DNA of 64,000 nucleotides from Planococcus donghaensis (GTDB taxonomy: Bacteria; Bacillota; Bacilli; Bacillales_A; Planococcaceae). The stretch's first letter is position 1. Each line of letters starts with the position of its first letter. This document shows positions 52,561 to 60,767 of this stretch, in pieces. A model generated the notes under the pieces. It worked only from the letters and a program-made list of their open reading frames with translations, did no database searches and was not told the DNA's origin. The stretch is taken from assembly GCF_001687665.2 (NCBI RefSeq), contig NZ_CP016543.2:1612001-1676000 (forward strand). The letters run 5' to 3'. The position numbers and the translations under genes are program-made.

Positions 52561-52606
52561 AAAAACCGTTTATTCATGAAGTTTCTCATGAATAAACGGT
52601 TTTTGT
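52561..52606. terminator. Long perfect-stem terminator
   Basis: AAAAACCGTTTATTCATGA pairs with TCATGAATAAACGGTTTTT. It can act in both directions, ending the synthetase gene and the small gene at 52619. Confidence 0.88.
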
Positions 52607-52618
52607 AATTCATCATGG

Positions 52619-52780
52619 TTATAAAACGACTACAAAGATTAACGTGAACACTAAACTAGTAACGGTTGATATCACCCAGTAGTTTTTGTCGCGAATGTTG
52701 AGCAAAAGAAATCCAACGATAAAATTGATGAGTAGCATAGCGATAAACACAAGAGCCAGGGTAAGTGGTATATAGAACAT
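52619..52780 (-). CDS. Small two-span membrane protein (53 aa)
   Basis: Translation from ATG 52780 gives MFYIPLTLALVFIAMLLINF, a short loop RDKNYW, and a second helix ending FVVVL. GGAGGAG sits six bases before the ATG, a very strong ribosome site, and a terminator lies just past the stop. It starts 19 bases after the stop of the DinB-like gene on the same strand, so it is probably cotranscribed with it. Another frame covering 52656-52874 has no such signals. Function unknown. Confidence 0.7.
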   Translation of the reverse strand: MFYIPLTLALVFIAMLLINFIVGFLLLNIRDKNYWVISTVTSLVFTLIFVVVL

Positions 52781-52798
52781 AGAGTGCTCCTCCAACCG

Positions 52799-53335
52799 TT
52801 AAGATTGATGTTTCTTTAACTCCGACTGTAAATACGATTCTGATTTTCCTTTTGGAATACTCAGTGTTTCCCAATTGTCATTTTTTATTTGCTTTCCAAT
52901 ATAAACAATCTGACCGACGTGGTAAGCGTAATGAGCCATTTGTCTTTCAATGGCTTCTAATACTGTGTGTTTTTCTCCACGAATGGTGATCCTTTTTAAT
53001 AAGTCTTGGTTTTCTAAACTTCTCAATGTAGTAAACAATGTAGTCCAGCCTTTTTCCCAAACAATGATCAGTTCGTGTTTCGTTAAAATACCCTCTTCAA
53101 ATTCCTGATCACGATTTCTAGTGGGTTTTTCTCCATCCGTCGTTAAAAAATCAGACCATCTAGATGCCATGTTTCCACTTACATGCGTGACGATAATTCC
53201 CACGCTATTAGAAGCCTCGTTTAATCTCCAGTGAACATCAGCCTCAGATAATTGATAGATGGTTCGATCTCCAAGATCCTTAACACTTTGAAACCGCTCT
53301 TGAATCACCTTCAAATATTCTGTTTCGAGTTCCAT
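52799..53335 (-). CDS. DinB/DUF1572 family protein
   Basis: A 178-residue four-helix-bundle protein of the DinB-like superfamily, DUF1572 group. The metal-binding histidines are visible: one in GIIVTHVSGNMASRW (about residues 50-64) and two in MAHYAYHVGQIVYIGKQ (about 132-148), with DFLTTDGEKPTRNRD between. ATG 53335 is preferred, as the upstream ATG (53353) overlaps the AAGGAG site. Family members act as metal-dependent thiol S-transferases using bacillithiol or mycothiol, but DUF1572 members are uncharacterised. Confidence 0.85.
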   Translation of the reverse strand: MELETEYLKVIQERFQSVKDLGDRTIYQLSEADVHWRLNEASNSVGIIVTHVSGNMASRWSDFLTTDGEKPTRNRDQEFEEGILTKHELIIVWEKGWTTLFTTLRSLENQDLLKRITIRGEKHTVLEAIERQMAHYAYHVGQIVYIGKQIKNDNWETLSIPKGKSESYLQSELKKHQS

Positions 53336-53379
53336 AATTACACACTCCTTCATTTTTATACATGCCGAATTGAGGTGTT

Positions 53380-53685
53380 TTAGTGTTCAGAATCTATGGC
53401 AGCATTTGTATTGTCTTCTATAGAAGCTAAATACCCATCACTGTCTAACTTCACTTCTAAATAGTAGTTCTTGTGTTGCTGATTTTGCACAATCACAAAG
53501 TAATTGCCTCTGCCAACATCCTATCTAGTTCCGCCGTGAGACAAGTTATTGCTTTCGTGATAGTTAGTTACGATAAAATCTTTTGCGTAATGAAAGGCGG
53601 CCATTTCGTTTGCTTTATGTTCGCTATATAAATAAACGGCACCAACGATTATTCCGATAGTCAAAAATGTAAAGGCATGTGACAT
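53380..53685 (-). pseudogene. Small membrane-anchored protein gene with in-frame TAG
   Basis: From ATG 53685 the frame encodes a 54-residue part with one N-terminal helix (FTFLTIGIIVGAVYLYSEHK), meets TAG at 53521-53523, and continues open for 46 codons (start DVGRGNYFVIVQNQQHKNYY) to TAA at 53380-53382. The two parts together look like one short protein with an N-terminal anchor and a small beta-rich domain. Codon choice is protein-like on both sides. The ribosome site is weak. It is either a recent nonsense mutation or a sequence error. The family is not recognised. Confidence 0.55.
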
Positions 53686-53838
53686 TTACTGCTCTACTTA
53701 GAATAACTAGACTGACGGGTTTTTTTAACTCTATCATGAAATATTCCTTTTTTTTTACGCCTTCCCAAACTAAAGGACCCAATCCATGAAAGACTCATAA
53801 TTCAATTATAACTATAAAAAACGACTGTCATTCCGATA
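53686..53838. other. Intergenic region
   Basis: AT-rich stretch between the broken small gene and the promoter of the acylation operon. No gene or repeat recognised. Confidence 0.3.
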
Positions 53839-53887
53839 TTGACTTTTCTTTTCATATACTTATACTTGATTATGAGAATCATTTTCA
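53839..53887 (+). promoter_or_regulatory. Promoter with overlapping Fur box
   Basis: TTGACT (53839-53844) and TATACT (53861-53866) are 16 bp apart. Directly downstream, where transcription should begin, TGAGAATCATTTTCA (53873-53887) fits the Bacillus 7-1-7 Fur consensus TGATAATNATTATCA with only the two variable positions changed, and is a symmetric dyad. Binding there would block the promoter, so the operon from 53991 should be switched on by iron shortage. Confidence 0.75.
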
Positions 53888-53990
53888 ATAAGATTGTTAA
53901 AAGAGACTCCGTGGAAAGAAATTAACGGAATCGAAGTATATAAAATAGCGTCATGTTGATGCTCATGAACGCAATAGTGAAAGGATGTAA

Positions 53991-54242
53991 ATGATGAAAA
54001 ATATCGAAAAATATAGAAATGCTTTTATGGATGCGTTGGAACTGGAAGAAGAGGATGTAAGTGAAGAGTTAGCATTAGGAGAAACAAGAGAATGGGATTC
54101 CCTTGGACATATGATTCTGATTTCTACGATGGAAGATGTTTTTGATGTGTCAATCGATGCTGAATGGATGACAGAATTTGATTCGTATAAGGCAGGAAAA
54201 GAACTCTTGAATCGTTTAGGAGTAGACTTTGTAAATGAATAG
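53991..54242 (+). CDS. Acyl carrier protein of the Dlt-like operon
   Basis: An 83-residue carrier protein with the phosphopantetheine site DSLGHM (Ser37). It has the acidic helix composition expected (ELEEEDVSEELALGE). In the Dlt pathway this role belongs to DltC (Dcp). Here the carrier gene comes first rather than third. The stop overlaps the ligase start by eight bases, so the two products are made together. AAGG lies six bases before the first ATG (a second ATG follows immediately). Confidence 0.88.
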   Translation: MMKNIEKYRNAFMDALELEEEDVSEELALGETREWDSLGHMILISTMEDVFDVSIDAEWMTEFDSYKAGKELLNRLGVDFVNE

Positions 54243-55629
54243 GTTCAAAAATCTTGAAGAGTTTGGCACCCGAACCGCTGTATATGCGGAAAGAGAATAC
54301 TCTTACGCTGAAATGGTAGAGGTTGCTGACGAAATCTGCAGTCATGTAGGTGAAAGAACGCTGGTTTTTTGTTTGTCTTCAAATAACAAAGAGTCTTTAT
54401 TTGGCTACGTGGGCTTTATGAGAGGGCATGTTGTCCCTGTCTTGTTAGATGCATCTATCCCGGTGGAGCGGTTGCAAAAACTAATCGAGCTTTATAAGCC
54501 TTCGTACATTTGGGCGAGTAGTGCTAATCAAGACCTCCAAAACACAATGGAACAATCTTTTGTGTTTGGAGATTACTCATTATTTAAATGTCCGACAGCA
54601 ATTCAACATGATCTTGCTGAAGATCTTGCACTCCTTTTAACCACCTCAGGAAGTACTGGCAGCCCCAAATTTGTTCGCTTGAGTTATGAAAATATCTTCA
54701 AAAACGCTGAATCTATCGTGAAGTATCTTGATATTAAGGCAGATGATAAACCGATCACAACACTTCCTATGAATTACTCTTATGGGCTGTCGATCATCAA
54801 CAGTCACTTCATTAGTGGAGCGACCATAATTGTCACGGATGCATCGATCATGAAAAAAGAGTTTTGGGACGTATGTAAAGAGCAGCGAGCGACAACTTTT
54901 GGAGGCGTTCCTTTTGTCTATGAGATGCTCGATCGGCTGAAGTTTGAAGAGATGGAACTTCCAAGTTTGAAAAAACTAACGCAAGCAGGCGGCAAATTAA
55001 ACCCAGAGCTATCCGCTAAGTTTGCAAATATGTGTAGTCAAAAAGGGATTCAATTTTTGACTATGTACGGTCAAACAGAAGCAACGGCGCGGATGAGCTA
55101 TTTACCGGCCGAAAAAAACCTTGATAAAGCTGGAAGCATTGGAATTGCCATTCCAGGTGGCGAACTGATGCTGCAAGATGACACTGGCAACAACATTACA
55201 GTGCCTCATGAAATTGGCGAATTGATATACAAAGGACCCAATGTTTCTTTAGGGTATGCGGAGTCGTTAGTCGATTTAACGAAAAAAGATGACAACAATG
55301 GATTGTTGCACACAGGTGATCTGGCTTACTTTGATGAGGACGGCTATTTCTACATCACTGGACGAATCAAAAGAATCATTAAAGTCGCTGGAAGCCGCAT
55401 CAGCTTAGATGAAGTGGAAGAACTTTTAACTGAGCATGGTCATGATTGTGTGTGCGCGGGGACAGATGACCAAATGATCGTTTATACATTAAAAGAAGCT
55501 CAGCTTCAAATTAAAAAAATAATTAAGGAAAAATTAAACTTAAGGGGCGTTAAGGTTATCAGGATTGAGGAATTCCCACGCAACCCTTTTGGGAAGATCC
55601 TTTATTCCGAGTTACCTATAGATAGATAA
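54235..55629 (+). CDS. AMP-forming acyl/amino-acid ligase of the Dlt-like operon
   Basis: A 464-residue adenylating enzyme, somewhat shorter than DltA (about 500). Motifs are A3 LTTSGSTGSPKF (about residue 134), A5 MYGQTEATARM, A7-A8 HTGDLAYFDEDGYFYITGR and the A10 lysine in NPFGKILY, so it should be active. It is expected to load an acid onto the adjacent carrier protein. The substrate is not readable. The protein resembles acyl-CoA-synthetase-like members more than DltA by eye, so a D-alanine substrate should not be assumed. Confidence 0.85.
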   Translation: MNRFKNLEEFGTRTAVYAEREYSYAEMVEVADEICSHVGERTLVFCLSSNNKESLFGYVGFMRGHVVPVLLDASIPVERLQKLIELYKPSYIWASSANQDLQNTMEQSFVFGDYSLFKCPTAIQHDLAEDLALLLTTSGSTGSPKFVRLSYENIFKNAESIVKYLDIKADDKPITTLPMNYSYGLSIINSHFISGATIIVTDASIMKKEFWDVCKEQRATTFGGVPFVYEMLDRLKFEEMELPSLKKLTQAGGKLNPELSAKFANMCSQKGIQFLTMYGQTEATARMSYLPAEKNLDKAGSIGIAIPGGELMLQDDTGNNITVPHEIGELIYKGPNVSLGYAESLVDLTKKDDNNGLLHTGDLAYFDEDGYFYITGRIKRIIKVAGSRISLDEVEELLTEHGHDCVCAGTDDQMIVYTLKEAQLQIKKIIKEKLNLRGVKVIRIEEFPRNPFGKILYSELPIDR

Positions 55630-55764
55630 TTTACGATCACCTGAACTCGTTACAGGAGATGTGATAAAACTTTATCTACTGAAAGTTGAAATTGAGTGTA
55701 GGTAAGGTAGTTGTTTATCTTATTTCGTGTAAAATCTTAAGTTTATTTTTGATCAGGTGATTGG

Positions 55765-57216
55765 ATGACTTTTATATCAATTGAGTTTCTGTTATTTTTT
55801 GCAGGTATTGTTTTTACGTATTATTTAATCCCACACAAGTGGAGATGGATTCTTTTACTAGCCGCCAGTTACAGTTTTTACGCTACGTTGAGTGGCTACT
55901 TTGTCCTGTTACTCCTCACAAGCACAGTATTTACGTATTTTACGGGAATACTCATTGAAAAACAGGACACCAAACAACAGAAGAAAAGAGCCATGCTAGT
56001 TGGAATTTGCGTGTTGCTGTTTTTTCTCGGCTGGTTTAAATACTTTAATTTTGTAAATGACTCGATTCGAGCCATTTCAACATACATGAATTGGAATTAT
56101 GCCATACCGTATCAAGAAATTATCCTACCTTTAGCCATTTCTTTTTATACCTTTCAGGCAGTCAGTTACCTTGTCGACATCTCAAGAGGCAAGCAAAAAG
56201 CAGAAAGACATTATGGCTATTTCTCAATCTACTTTGCATTTTTCCCTCAATTGGTTGCTGGACCGATTGAACGTGCTAAAAAATTGCTTCCTCAATTCAA
56301 AGTTGAGCAAACGTTAAACTATGACAACATAAGCTATGGGATGAAGCGAATCGCATGGGGATTTTTTAAGAAAACATTGATTGCGGATCGACTCGCTCCA
56401 ATTGTTGCGAGTGTTTACGATAGTCCGGACCCAACCGGTTCACAAATTGTCCTAGCGACAATTCTGTTCTCAGTTCAATTGTACGCTGATTTTTCAGCAC
56501 TCAGCGACATTGCCATTGGTTGTGCACGGATGCTTGGGATAAAACTAACGGAAAACTTTAAGCAACCGCATTTTGCCACGTCAATCGGAGATTTCTGGAA
56601 TAGATGGCACATTACGCTTTCTACATGGCTTAGAGACTATATCTTTATGCCTTTATGTAAAGGAAAAAAGAAAAGAAGCGAAATTTATGTAGCTATCATC
56701 ATTACGTTTTTAATAAGCGGCATTTGGCACGGAGCGGCTTGGACGTTTGTGTTATGGGGGCTAATTCACGGATTTTACCGTGCTTTTGGAGATCACACAA
56801 AACATTTTCGTGGGAAGATGGCGACGTTTATTCACTTGGATCAAGTTCCATCGCTGCATAAATGGCTGCAAATCGCCACCACTTTTTTGCTCGTGTGTTT
56901 TTCGCGCGTGTTCTTCCGATCGGATTCCGTTACCGCTGCATTTGAAAATGCGCAACATTTCTTGTCGCCTAGTTCGTGGAACCCATCTGGAATCATTGGG
57001 GCGTTTGAGATGTTTTCACTACTCGACTTAGTGATTTTCAGCTTTTTCTTTATCGTTATGCAACTGTTTCATTATATCGAAAGAAAAAATACTTCGACAT
57101 GGAACTGGCTATCACAACGCCCGGCAGTTGCTCGTTTTGCCGTGTATGTATTAATCGTTGTTTCAGTTCTAGTGTTTGGTGCTACAGGTCAAGGATTTGT
57201 TTACGGTGGGTTTTAA
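55765..57216 (+). CDS. MBOAT O-acyltransferase (AlgI/DltB-like)
   Basis: A 483-residue membrane-bound O-acyltransferase with about 11 helices. The catalytic region is ISGIWHGAAWTFVLWGLIHG, with His322 and His335. FFPQLVAGPIERAKKLLPQF and DFWNRWHITLSTWLRDYIFM are the family landmarks. Size and sequence are nearer AlgI/PatA than DltB (about 400). It would move the acyl group from the carrier protein across the membrane to an acceptor. A 135-bp gap separates it from the ligase, and a small hairpin (ACGGAC/GTCCGT, 57227-57252) follows it. Confidence 0.9.
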   Translation: MTFISIEFLLFFAGIVFTYYLIPHKWRWILLLAASYSFYATLSGYFVLLLLTSTVFTYFTGILIEKQDTKQQKKRAMLVGICVLLFFLGWFKYFNFVNDSIRAISTYMNWNYAIPYQEIILPLAISFYTFQAVSYLVDISRGKQKAERHYGYFSIYFAFFPQLVAGPIERAKKLLPQFKVEQTLNYDNISYGMKRIAWGFFKKTLIADRLAPIVASVYDSPDPTGSQIVLATILFSVQLYADFSALSDIAIGCARMLGIKLTENFKQPHFATSIGDFWNRWHITLSTWLRDYIFMPLCKGKKKRSEIYVAIIITFLISGIWHGAAWTFVLWGLIHGFYRAFGDHTKHFRGKMATFIHLDQVPSLHKWLQIATTFLLVCFSRVFFRSDSVTAAFENAQHFLSPSSWNPSGIIGAFEMFSLLDLVIFSFFFIVMQLFHYIERKNTSTWNWLSQRPAVARFAVYVLIVVSVLVFGATGQGFVYGGF

Positions 57217-57291
57217 TCATAAACAAACGGACGCGTATGCGTGTTAGTCCGTCAATTTAGTAAAAAGAGTACAAGATCGAAAGGATTTGCC

Positions 57292-58203
57292 ATGGGCCGT
57301 TTATTCATTAAGTTAATTATAATCTTCACTGTGGCTTTACTGTTATTTATACCAGTGAATAACTTTGTAAAGCAGTCTCGGAGTTACAACATCAACGAGG
57401 ATATCCTGACGTTTAAGAAAGATCCTTATCCCGTTGATATTATCAATCTGGGTGCCTCTCATTCTATGTATGGTTATTATTTTAAGCCAACGGGTTTGGC
57501 TCACTTGGATTTAGCTCTTCCTGGTCAGGCGCTCGAATATGACTTTAAATTATTGAAAGAGTATGGTGAGTATTTGAAATCGGATGGAGTTGTCATTCTA
57601 TCCATTTCTCAAATGACGTTCATAAATAGTGAGAACGAGGATGTAGACGAAGGACGTTATTATGAAATTTTAGATCGTACGCAAATTGAATCGTTTCGAT
57701 TGTTGGATTATTATAAGTACATGTATTTTCCAGGCACAAATAGTGACAATTTTACTTCTGCGCTCTCAAGCAAATGGAAAGGCCTTAAATGGACTTCTCA
57801 TCAATCTTGGGCAAATAATGGGGAAAATTATGCAGAAAGAAAAACCGAATACGTAGAAGAGCAATATAGAAAAGCAATTGAGCATAATTACATGGAACAA
57901 AACCTAGAGCGGTTAAAAGAAATATTGGAATATTGTCAAGAGCAGGGCTACGAGGTCATTCTAACTATGGAGCCCGTACACAAGACGTATCAAGAACATT
58001 TCGACGAAGAAGTCATGAATCGACTTGTTTTTCAGTACTTAAACACTCTTGAAACAGATGTCCCTTTTTTAAATTATATGAACGATGAACGTTTCACAGA
58101 CAACAAAGAGTATTTTATCGATTCCGATCATTTAAACAGTAAGGGAAGAAAAAAATATTCGTGGATCGTTTACGAGGAACTCAAAAGTTTAGGGTATTTT
58201 TGA
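57292..58203 (+). CDS. Membrane-anchored SGNH/DltD-AlgJ-like protein
   Basis: A 303-residue protein with an N-terminal signal anchor (about 5-24) and an extracytoplasmic SGNH-type domain. The nucleophile is Ser56 in LGASHSMYG and the C-terminal dyad is DSDH (Asp277, His280) in DSDHLNSKGRKKYSW. DltD and AlgJ/AlgX-type proteins complete transfer of the acyl group to the polymer outside the cell. ATG 57292 has AAAGGA six bases upstream; a GTG at 57241 lies within a hairpin and has no ribosome site. Last gene of the Fur-box operon. Confidence 0.85.
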   Translation: MGRLFIKLIIIFTVALLLFIPVNNFVKQSRSYNINEDILTFKKDPYPVDIINLGASHSMYGYYFKPTGLAHLDLALPGQALEYDFKLLKEYGEYLKSDGVVILSISQMTFINSENEDVDEGRYYEILDRTQIESFRLLDYYKYMYFPGTNSDNFTSALSSKWKGLKWTSHQSWANNGENYAERKTEYVEEQYRKAIEHNYMEQNLERLKEILEYCQEQGYEVILTMEPVHKTYQEHFDEEVMNRLVFQYLNTLETDVPFLNYMNDERFTDNKEYFIDSDHLNSKGRKKYSWIVYEELKSLGYF

Positions 58204-58270
58204 ACGATTATTATGTTCTATTATTCATCGCTGCTCATTTGAGTGGAAACTAACATGGTTTGTATTAATA

Positions 58271-58326
58271 TCTCCTGGAGGGCAAGAATTGAAACACAAT
58301 TCTTTCTTTCCAGGGGATTTTTTTGT
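58271..58326 (+). terminator. Terminator of the Dlt-like operon
   Basis: TCTCCTGGA pairs with TCCAGGGGA and AAGAATT with AATTCTT inside, followed by a seven-T run. Confidence 0.8.
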
Positions 58327-58379
58327 CTATAAGGGCGAAAATTCGCTGCGTTTAGGACAAAGTTTCTTTATGGACCTTT

Positions 58380-58814
58380 TTAATTGAAGAAATGAATAGG
58401 GAGGTACGGGTATAAGAAGACAACTAGAAGATGAACTCCGATGATACTCCAAGCTACAAAGTGGTTCTCTATTTTTTGAACAACTATAAACATTAGTGAA
58501 CCTGTTAATGCGGCTAACAAGAAAAAAGGACTATTTGAACAATCTGTTAAAAATTCGAGTCCGACTCCAAGTATTATTCCGATACTTGAAAATATAGCAA
58601 CCTTTTTGGGGGTGAAGACCGCCTTATTTAAATCGCTACTTATTATAAAAATAGCAATCAATCCTATAACATACCCAATGAAAGTTGCATACATTATAAA
58701 AAAGTAAAAGTAGTCAGCTTGGTAGTGCGGATCAAATAAGTAAGTCAAAATCATGTATGCGGACACCGAAGAAATAATAGATGCGGAAGAACCTTTCAAA
58801 TAATTGAGTACCAT
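58380..58814 (-). CDS. Four-helix membrane protein of unknown function
   Basis: A 144-residue protein with about four to five membrane helices and almost no charged residues outside two short loops. The ATG follows AGAGGAG. No family was recognised. It lies 55 bases downstream of another small membrane protein gene (58870-59037), same strand, and the two may be cotranscribed. Confidence 0.65.
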   Translation of the reverse strand: MVLNYLKGSSASIISSVSAYMILTYLFDPHYQADYFYFFIMYATFIGYVIGLIAIFIISSDLNKAVFTPKKVAIFSSIGIILGVGLEFLTDCSNSPFFLLAALTGSLMFIVVQKIENHFVAWSIIGVHLLVVFLYPYLPIHFFN

Positions 58815-58869
58815 TTAACTTCTCTCCTCTAAACGATGTCATATATTAGTCAGCATTACATGTTCATAT

Positions 58870-59037
58870 CTAATTAATCGTTATTAAAAATGATGCTGTG
58901 CATGTGATAATTAGAGAAATTGCTAGTCCAATCTGATTTTTACTCATTTTTGAATTCTTTCGCGTTCCTATAAAAAGTGTAACAAGACCATAAAGTGTTC
59001 CACCCGCAAAAATGAGTGACAAGATTATCGAATCCAA
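58870..59037 (-). CDS. Small two-span membrane protein (55 aa)
   Basis: From TTG 59037 the frame reads MDSIILSLIFAGGTLYGLVT, then a basic loop (GTRKNSKMSKNQ) and a second helix ending TASFLITIN. AAAGGAGACG precedes the TTG by eight bases. The helix-basic loop-helix layout predicts both ends outside. Function unknown. Confidence 0.6.
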   Translation of the reverse strand: MDSIILSLIFAGGTLYGLVTLFIGTRKNSKMSKNQIGLAISLIITCTASFLITIN

Positions 59038-59323
59038 TTAAACGTCTCCTTTTGTTACGAGACTTTTTATACGAAGATTACCTTTCGCAAATGCCATTAT
59101 TAGTAAAATTAATATTTAAGTAAATCATGACATTATCAATGAAATATGTAAATGATTTTATCTACTAAGTAGTTCCCAGAAGAGAGGATTGTCTTTACTT
59201 TTATCTACAAACTTAAGTGTTTTAGTGCATGCTGAATAACCCTTTTTTAATATTTTTTATTTTTTAAATAATACCTTGTATTATAGAGTAATGTGAAATA
59301 AAGTAATATAAAGGGGTGTGAAA
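59038..59323. other. AT-rich intergenic region before the PadR gene
   Basis: Contains TATTAT about 45 bases before the PadR start, a possible -10, and the word AGAGGATTGTC (59183-59193) that recurs at 60637 and 61308. No gene seen. Confidence 0.35.
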
Positions 59324-59659
59324 ATGGAAATTAGTAAAGAGGTACTAAAAGGCCATATTGATACATTAATTCTTTCTCTTTTACAGGGCAGAGATATGTA
59401 TGGGTATGAAATAGCTAAAATTGTCCGTGAAAAAAGTGAAGACCAATTCGAGTTAAAAGAAGGAACACTTTATTTATCATTAAAGCGATTAGAAAAAAGT
59501 GAATGGATCACCTCTTACTGGGGCGATGAACAAGGACCAGGAGGAAGAAGGAAATATTACAAACTCACGCCTGTAGGTGAAAAAGGATTTGAAGAAAAAC
59601 GTTCAGAATGGGAATTTGTAAAAAAACTGATGGACTTATTTTTAGAAAGGGGAGAATAG
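59324..59659 (+). CDS. PadR family transcriptional regulator
   Basis: A 111-residue PadR-type winged-helix regulator: LKGHIDTLILSLLQGRDMYG at the start, EGTLYLSLKRLEKSEWI as the recognition region, GGRRKYYKLTPVGEKGF as the wing. ATG 59324 has AAGGGG eight bases upstream; the GTG six bases earlier does not fit. One base separates it from the next gene, a HAAS-domain membrane protein, the standard PadR-DUF1700 pairing. It probably represses its own operon. Confidence 0.9.
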   Translation: MEISKEVLKGHIDTLILSLLQGRDMYGYEIAKIVREKSEDQFELKEGTLYLSLKRLEKSEWITSYWGDEQGPGGRRKYYKLTPVGEKGFEEKRSEWEFVKKLMDLFLERGE

Positions 59660-59660
59660 G

Positions 59661-60479
59661 ATGAAACAAATAGAAGCGTATGTTGAGGAATTGTATCAAG
59701 GTGTCGGTGGAAACAAAAAAGAGATTAATGAGTCAAAAAAAGAAATGAAAAGCCACTTATTAGAAGCTGTTCATGAGTTGAAACAAGAAGGAAAATCAGA
59801 AAAAGAAGCAATTCAACTTGCTATTGAACGTTTTGGTGGAGAACAAGAAATGCGTTCGGTAGTTGGTCAGTTATTTAAGGCACAACGAATATTTGCTAAT
59901 TGGATTCTCTATTTAGCCATAACCGTTCTACTGTTAAGTGTTGTGGCAGTCGGATTAATTTCTGCATACGAAAATGAAAATGCCTCTGAGAATTCCGAAG
60001 TTGCTTCAGCTGTACACGAAATTTTAACTAGTCAAGGTTCGCTAACCGATTCAATGAAAACTGAAATTGCTGCTTTAATCGATGGAACAGATCAAATTTC
60101 AAAAGTTGAAATTTATAACGTCAGTGGTGTAGGTGTAAATTCCGTATTTGACTTCGTAAAGAGCGCAAAACCTGAGTATCAATACAGTAAGTCTGTTTGG
60201 TCTCCAGATTGGCTACTAGCGAACTTTTACCCTTACGGAAGTGGTGGGGGGGATAAGTGGTATGTTCAATTGGAAACACGACTTATCGGCAGCTGGATGG
60301 GAATTATTTTATTTTCAGGATTAGCGGTCTATGCAACGCTATTCACAATGTGGGCAATAATTAATGCCTATCATCACAGACGATTAACTATTGCCTGGAT
60401 TATTGCTTTTGCTATTTTTAATGTAGTCGGTTATTTAGTTTATATTTTAGTAGGTAAGAGAAAAGTGAGATATAACTAA
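59661..60479 (+). CDS. HAAS/DUF1700-type membrane protein partner of PadR
   Basis: A 272-residue protein. The N-terminal helical domain (about 1-75; ESKKEMKSHLLEAVHELKQE and AIERFGGEQEM) is the HAAS/permease-prefix type found beside PadR regulators. It has a membrane helix at about 78-100, an external domain of about 100 residues, and two more helices (about 212-265) with a basic end. The signal it handles is unknown. AGGGGAG precedes the start. A hairpin terminator follows at 60545. Confidence 0.8.
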   Translation: MKQIEAYVEELYQGVGGNKKEINESKKEMKSHLLEAVHELKQEGKSEKEAIQLAIERFGGEQEMRSVVGQLFKAQRIFANWILYLAITVLLLSVVAVGLISAYENENASENSEVASAVHEILTSQGSLTDSMKTEIAALIDGTDQISKVEIYNVSGVGVNSVFDFVKSAKPEYQYSKSVWSPDWLLANFYPYGSGGGDKWYVQLETRLIGSWMGIILFSGLAVYATLFTMWAIINAYHHRRLTIAWIIAFAIFNVVGYLVYILVGKRKVRYN

Positions 60480-60544
60480 AATTGTAAGCTTAGTGGTTAA
60501 GCGCATATTACAATTTCGAGTCTTAATTTGCATATAGTAAAATG

Positions 60545-60584
60545 AAACTCAGCAATCTTTATACCAAGGTAGCTGAGTTTTAGT
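60545..60584 (+). terminator. Hairpin terminator
   Basis: AAACTCAGC pairs with GCTGAGTTT, followed by TAGTTT. Confidence 0.65.
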
Positions 60585-60636
60585 TTATATGTGAAATTTA
60601 TGGAACCAATTTTGAACTCTAATTAATATAAACATT

Positions 60637-60665
60637 AGAGGATTGTCGATAATGATATACAGCTG
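60637..60665. repeat. Left copy of flanking direct repeats
   Basis: AGAGGATTGTCGATAA (60637-60652) and TATACAGCTG (60656-60665) both recur in direct orientation at 61308-61323 and 61287-61296, in swapped order, on the other side of the orphan gene at 60768. Confidence 0.65.
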
Positions 60666-60692
60666 CTTACTCTTTAATTTTTTGAGATATAC

Positions 60693-60719
60693 AAAAAAGA
60701 GTGGCTCCAGTCCACTCTG
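60693..60719 (-). terminator. Terminator of the orphan gene
   Basis: On the minus strand AGAGTGG pairs with CCACTCT and a six-T run follows. Confidence 0.75.
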
Positions 60720-60767
60720 CTTACGGTAACTTCTTTTTCCATTAAGATTTGTTAGTCAACGAAAAGC

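Noticed and set aside
53991..58203. Canonical dltABCD operon
   Set aside because: Gene order, ligase length and AlgI-like MBOAT size differ from DltABCD, so the dlt gene names were not used.
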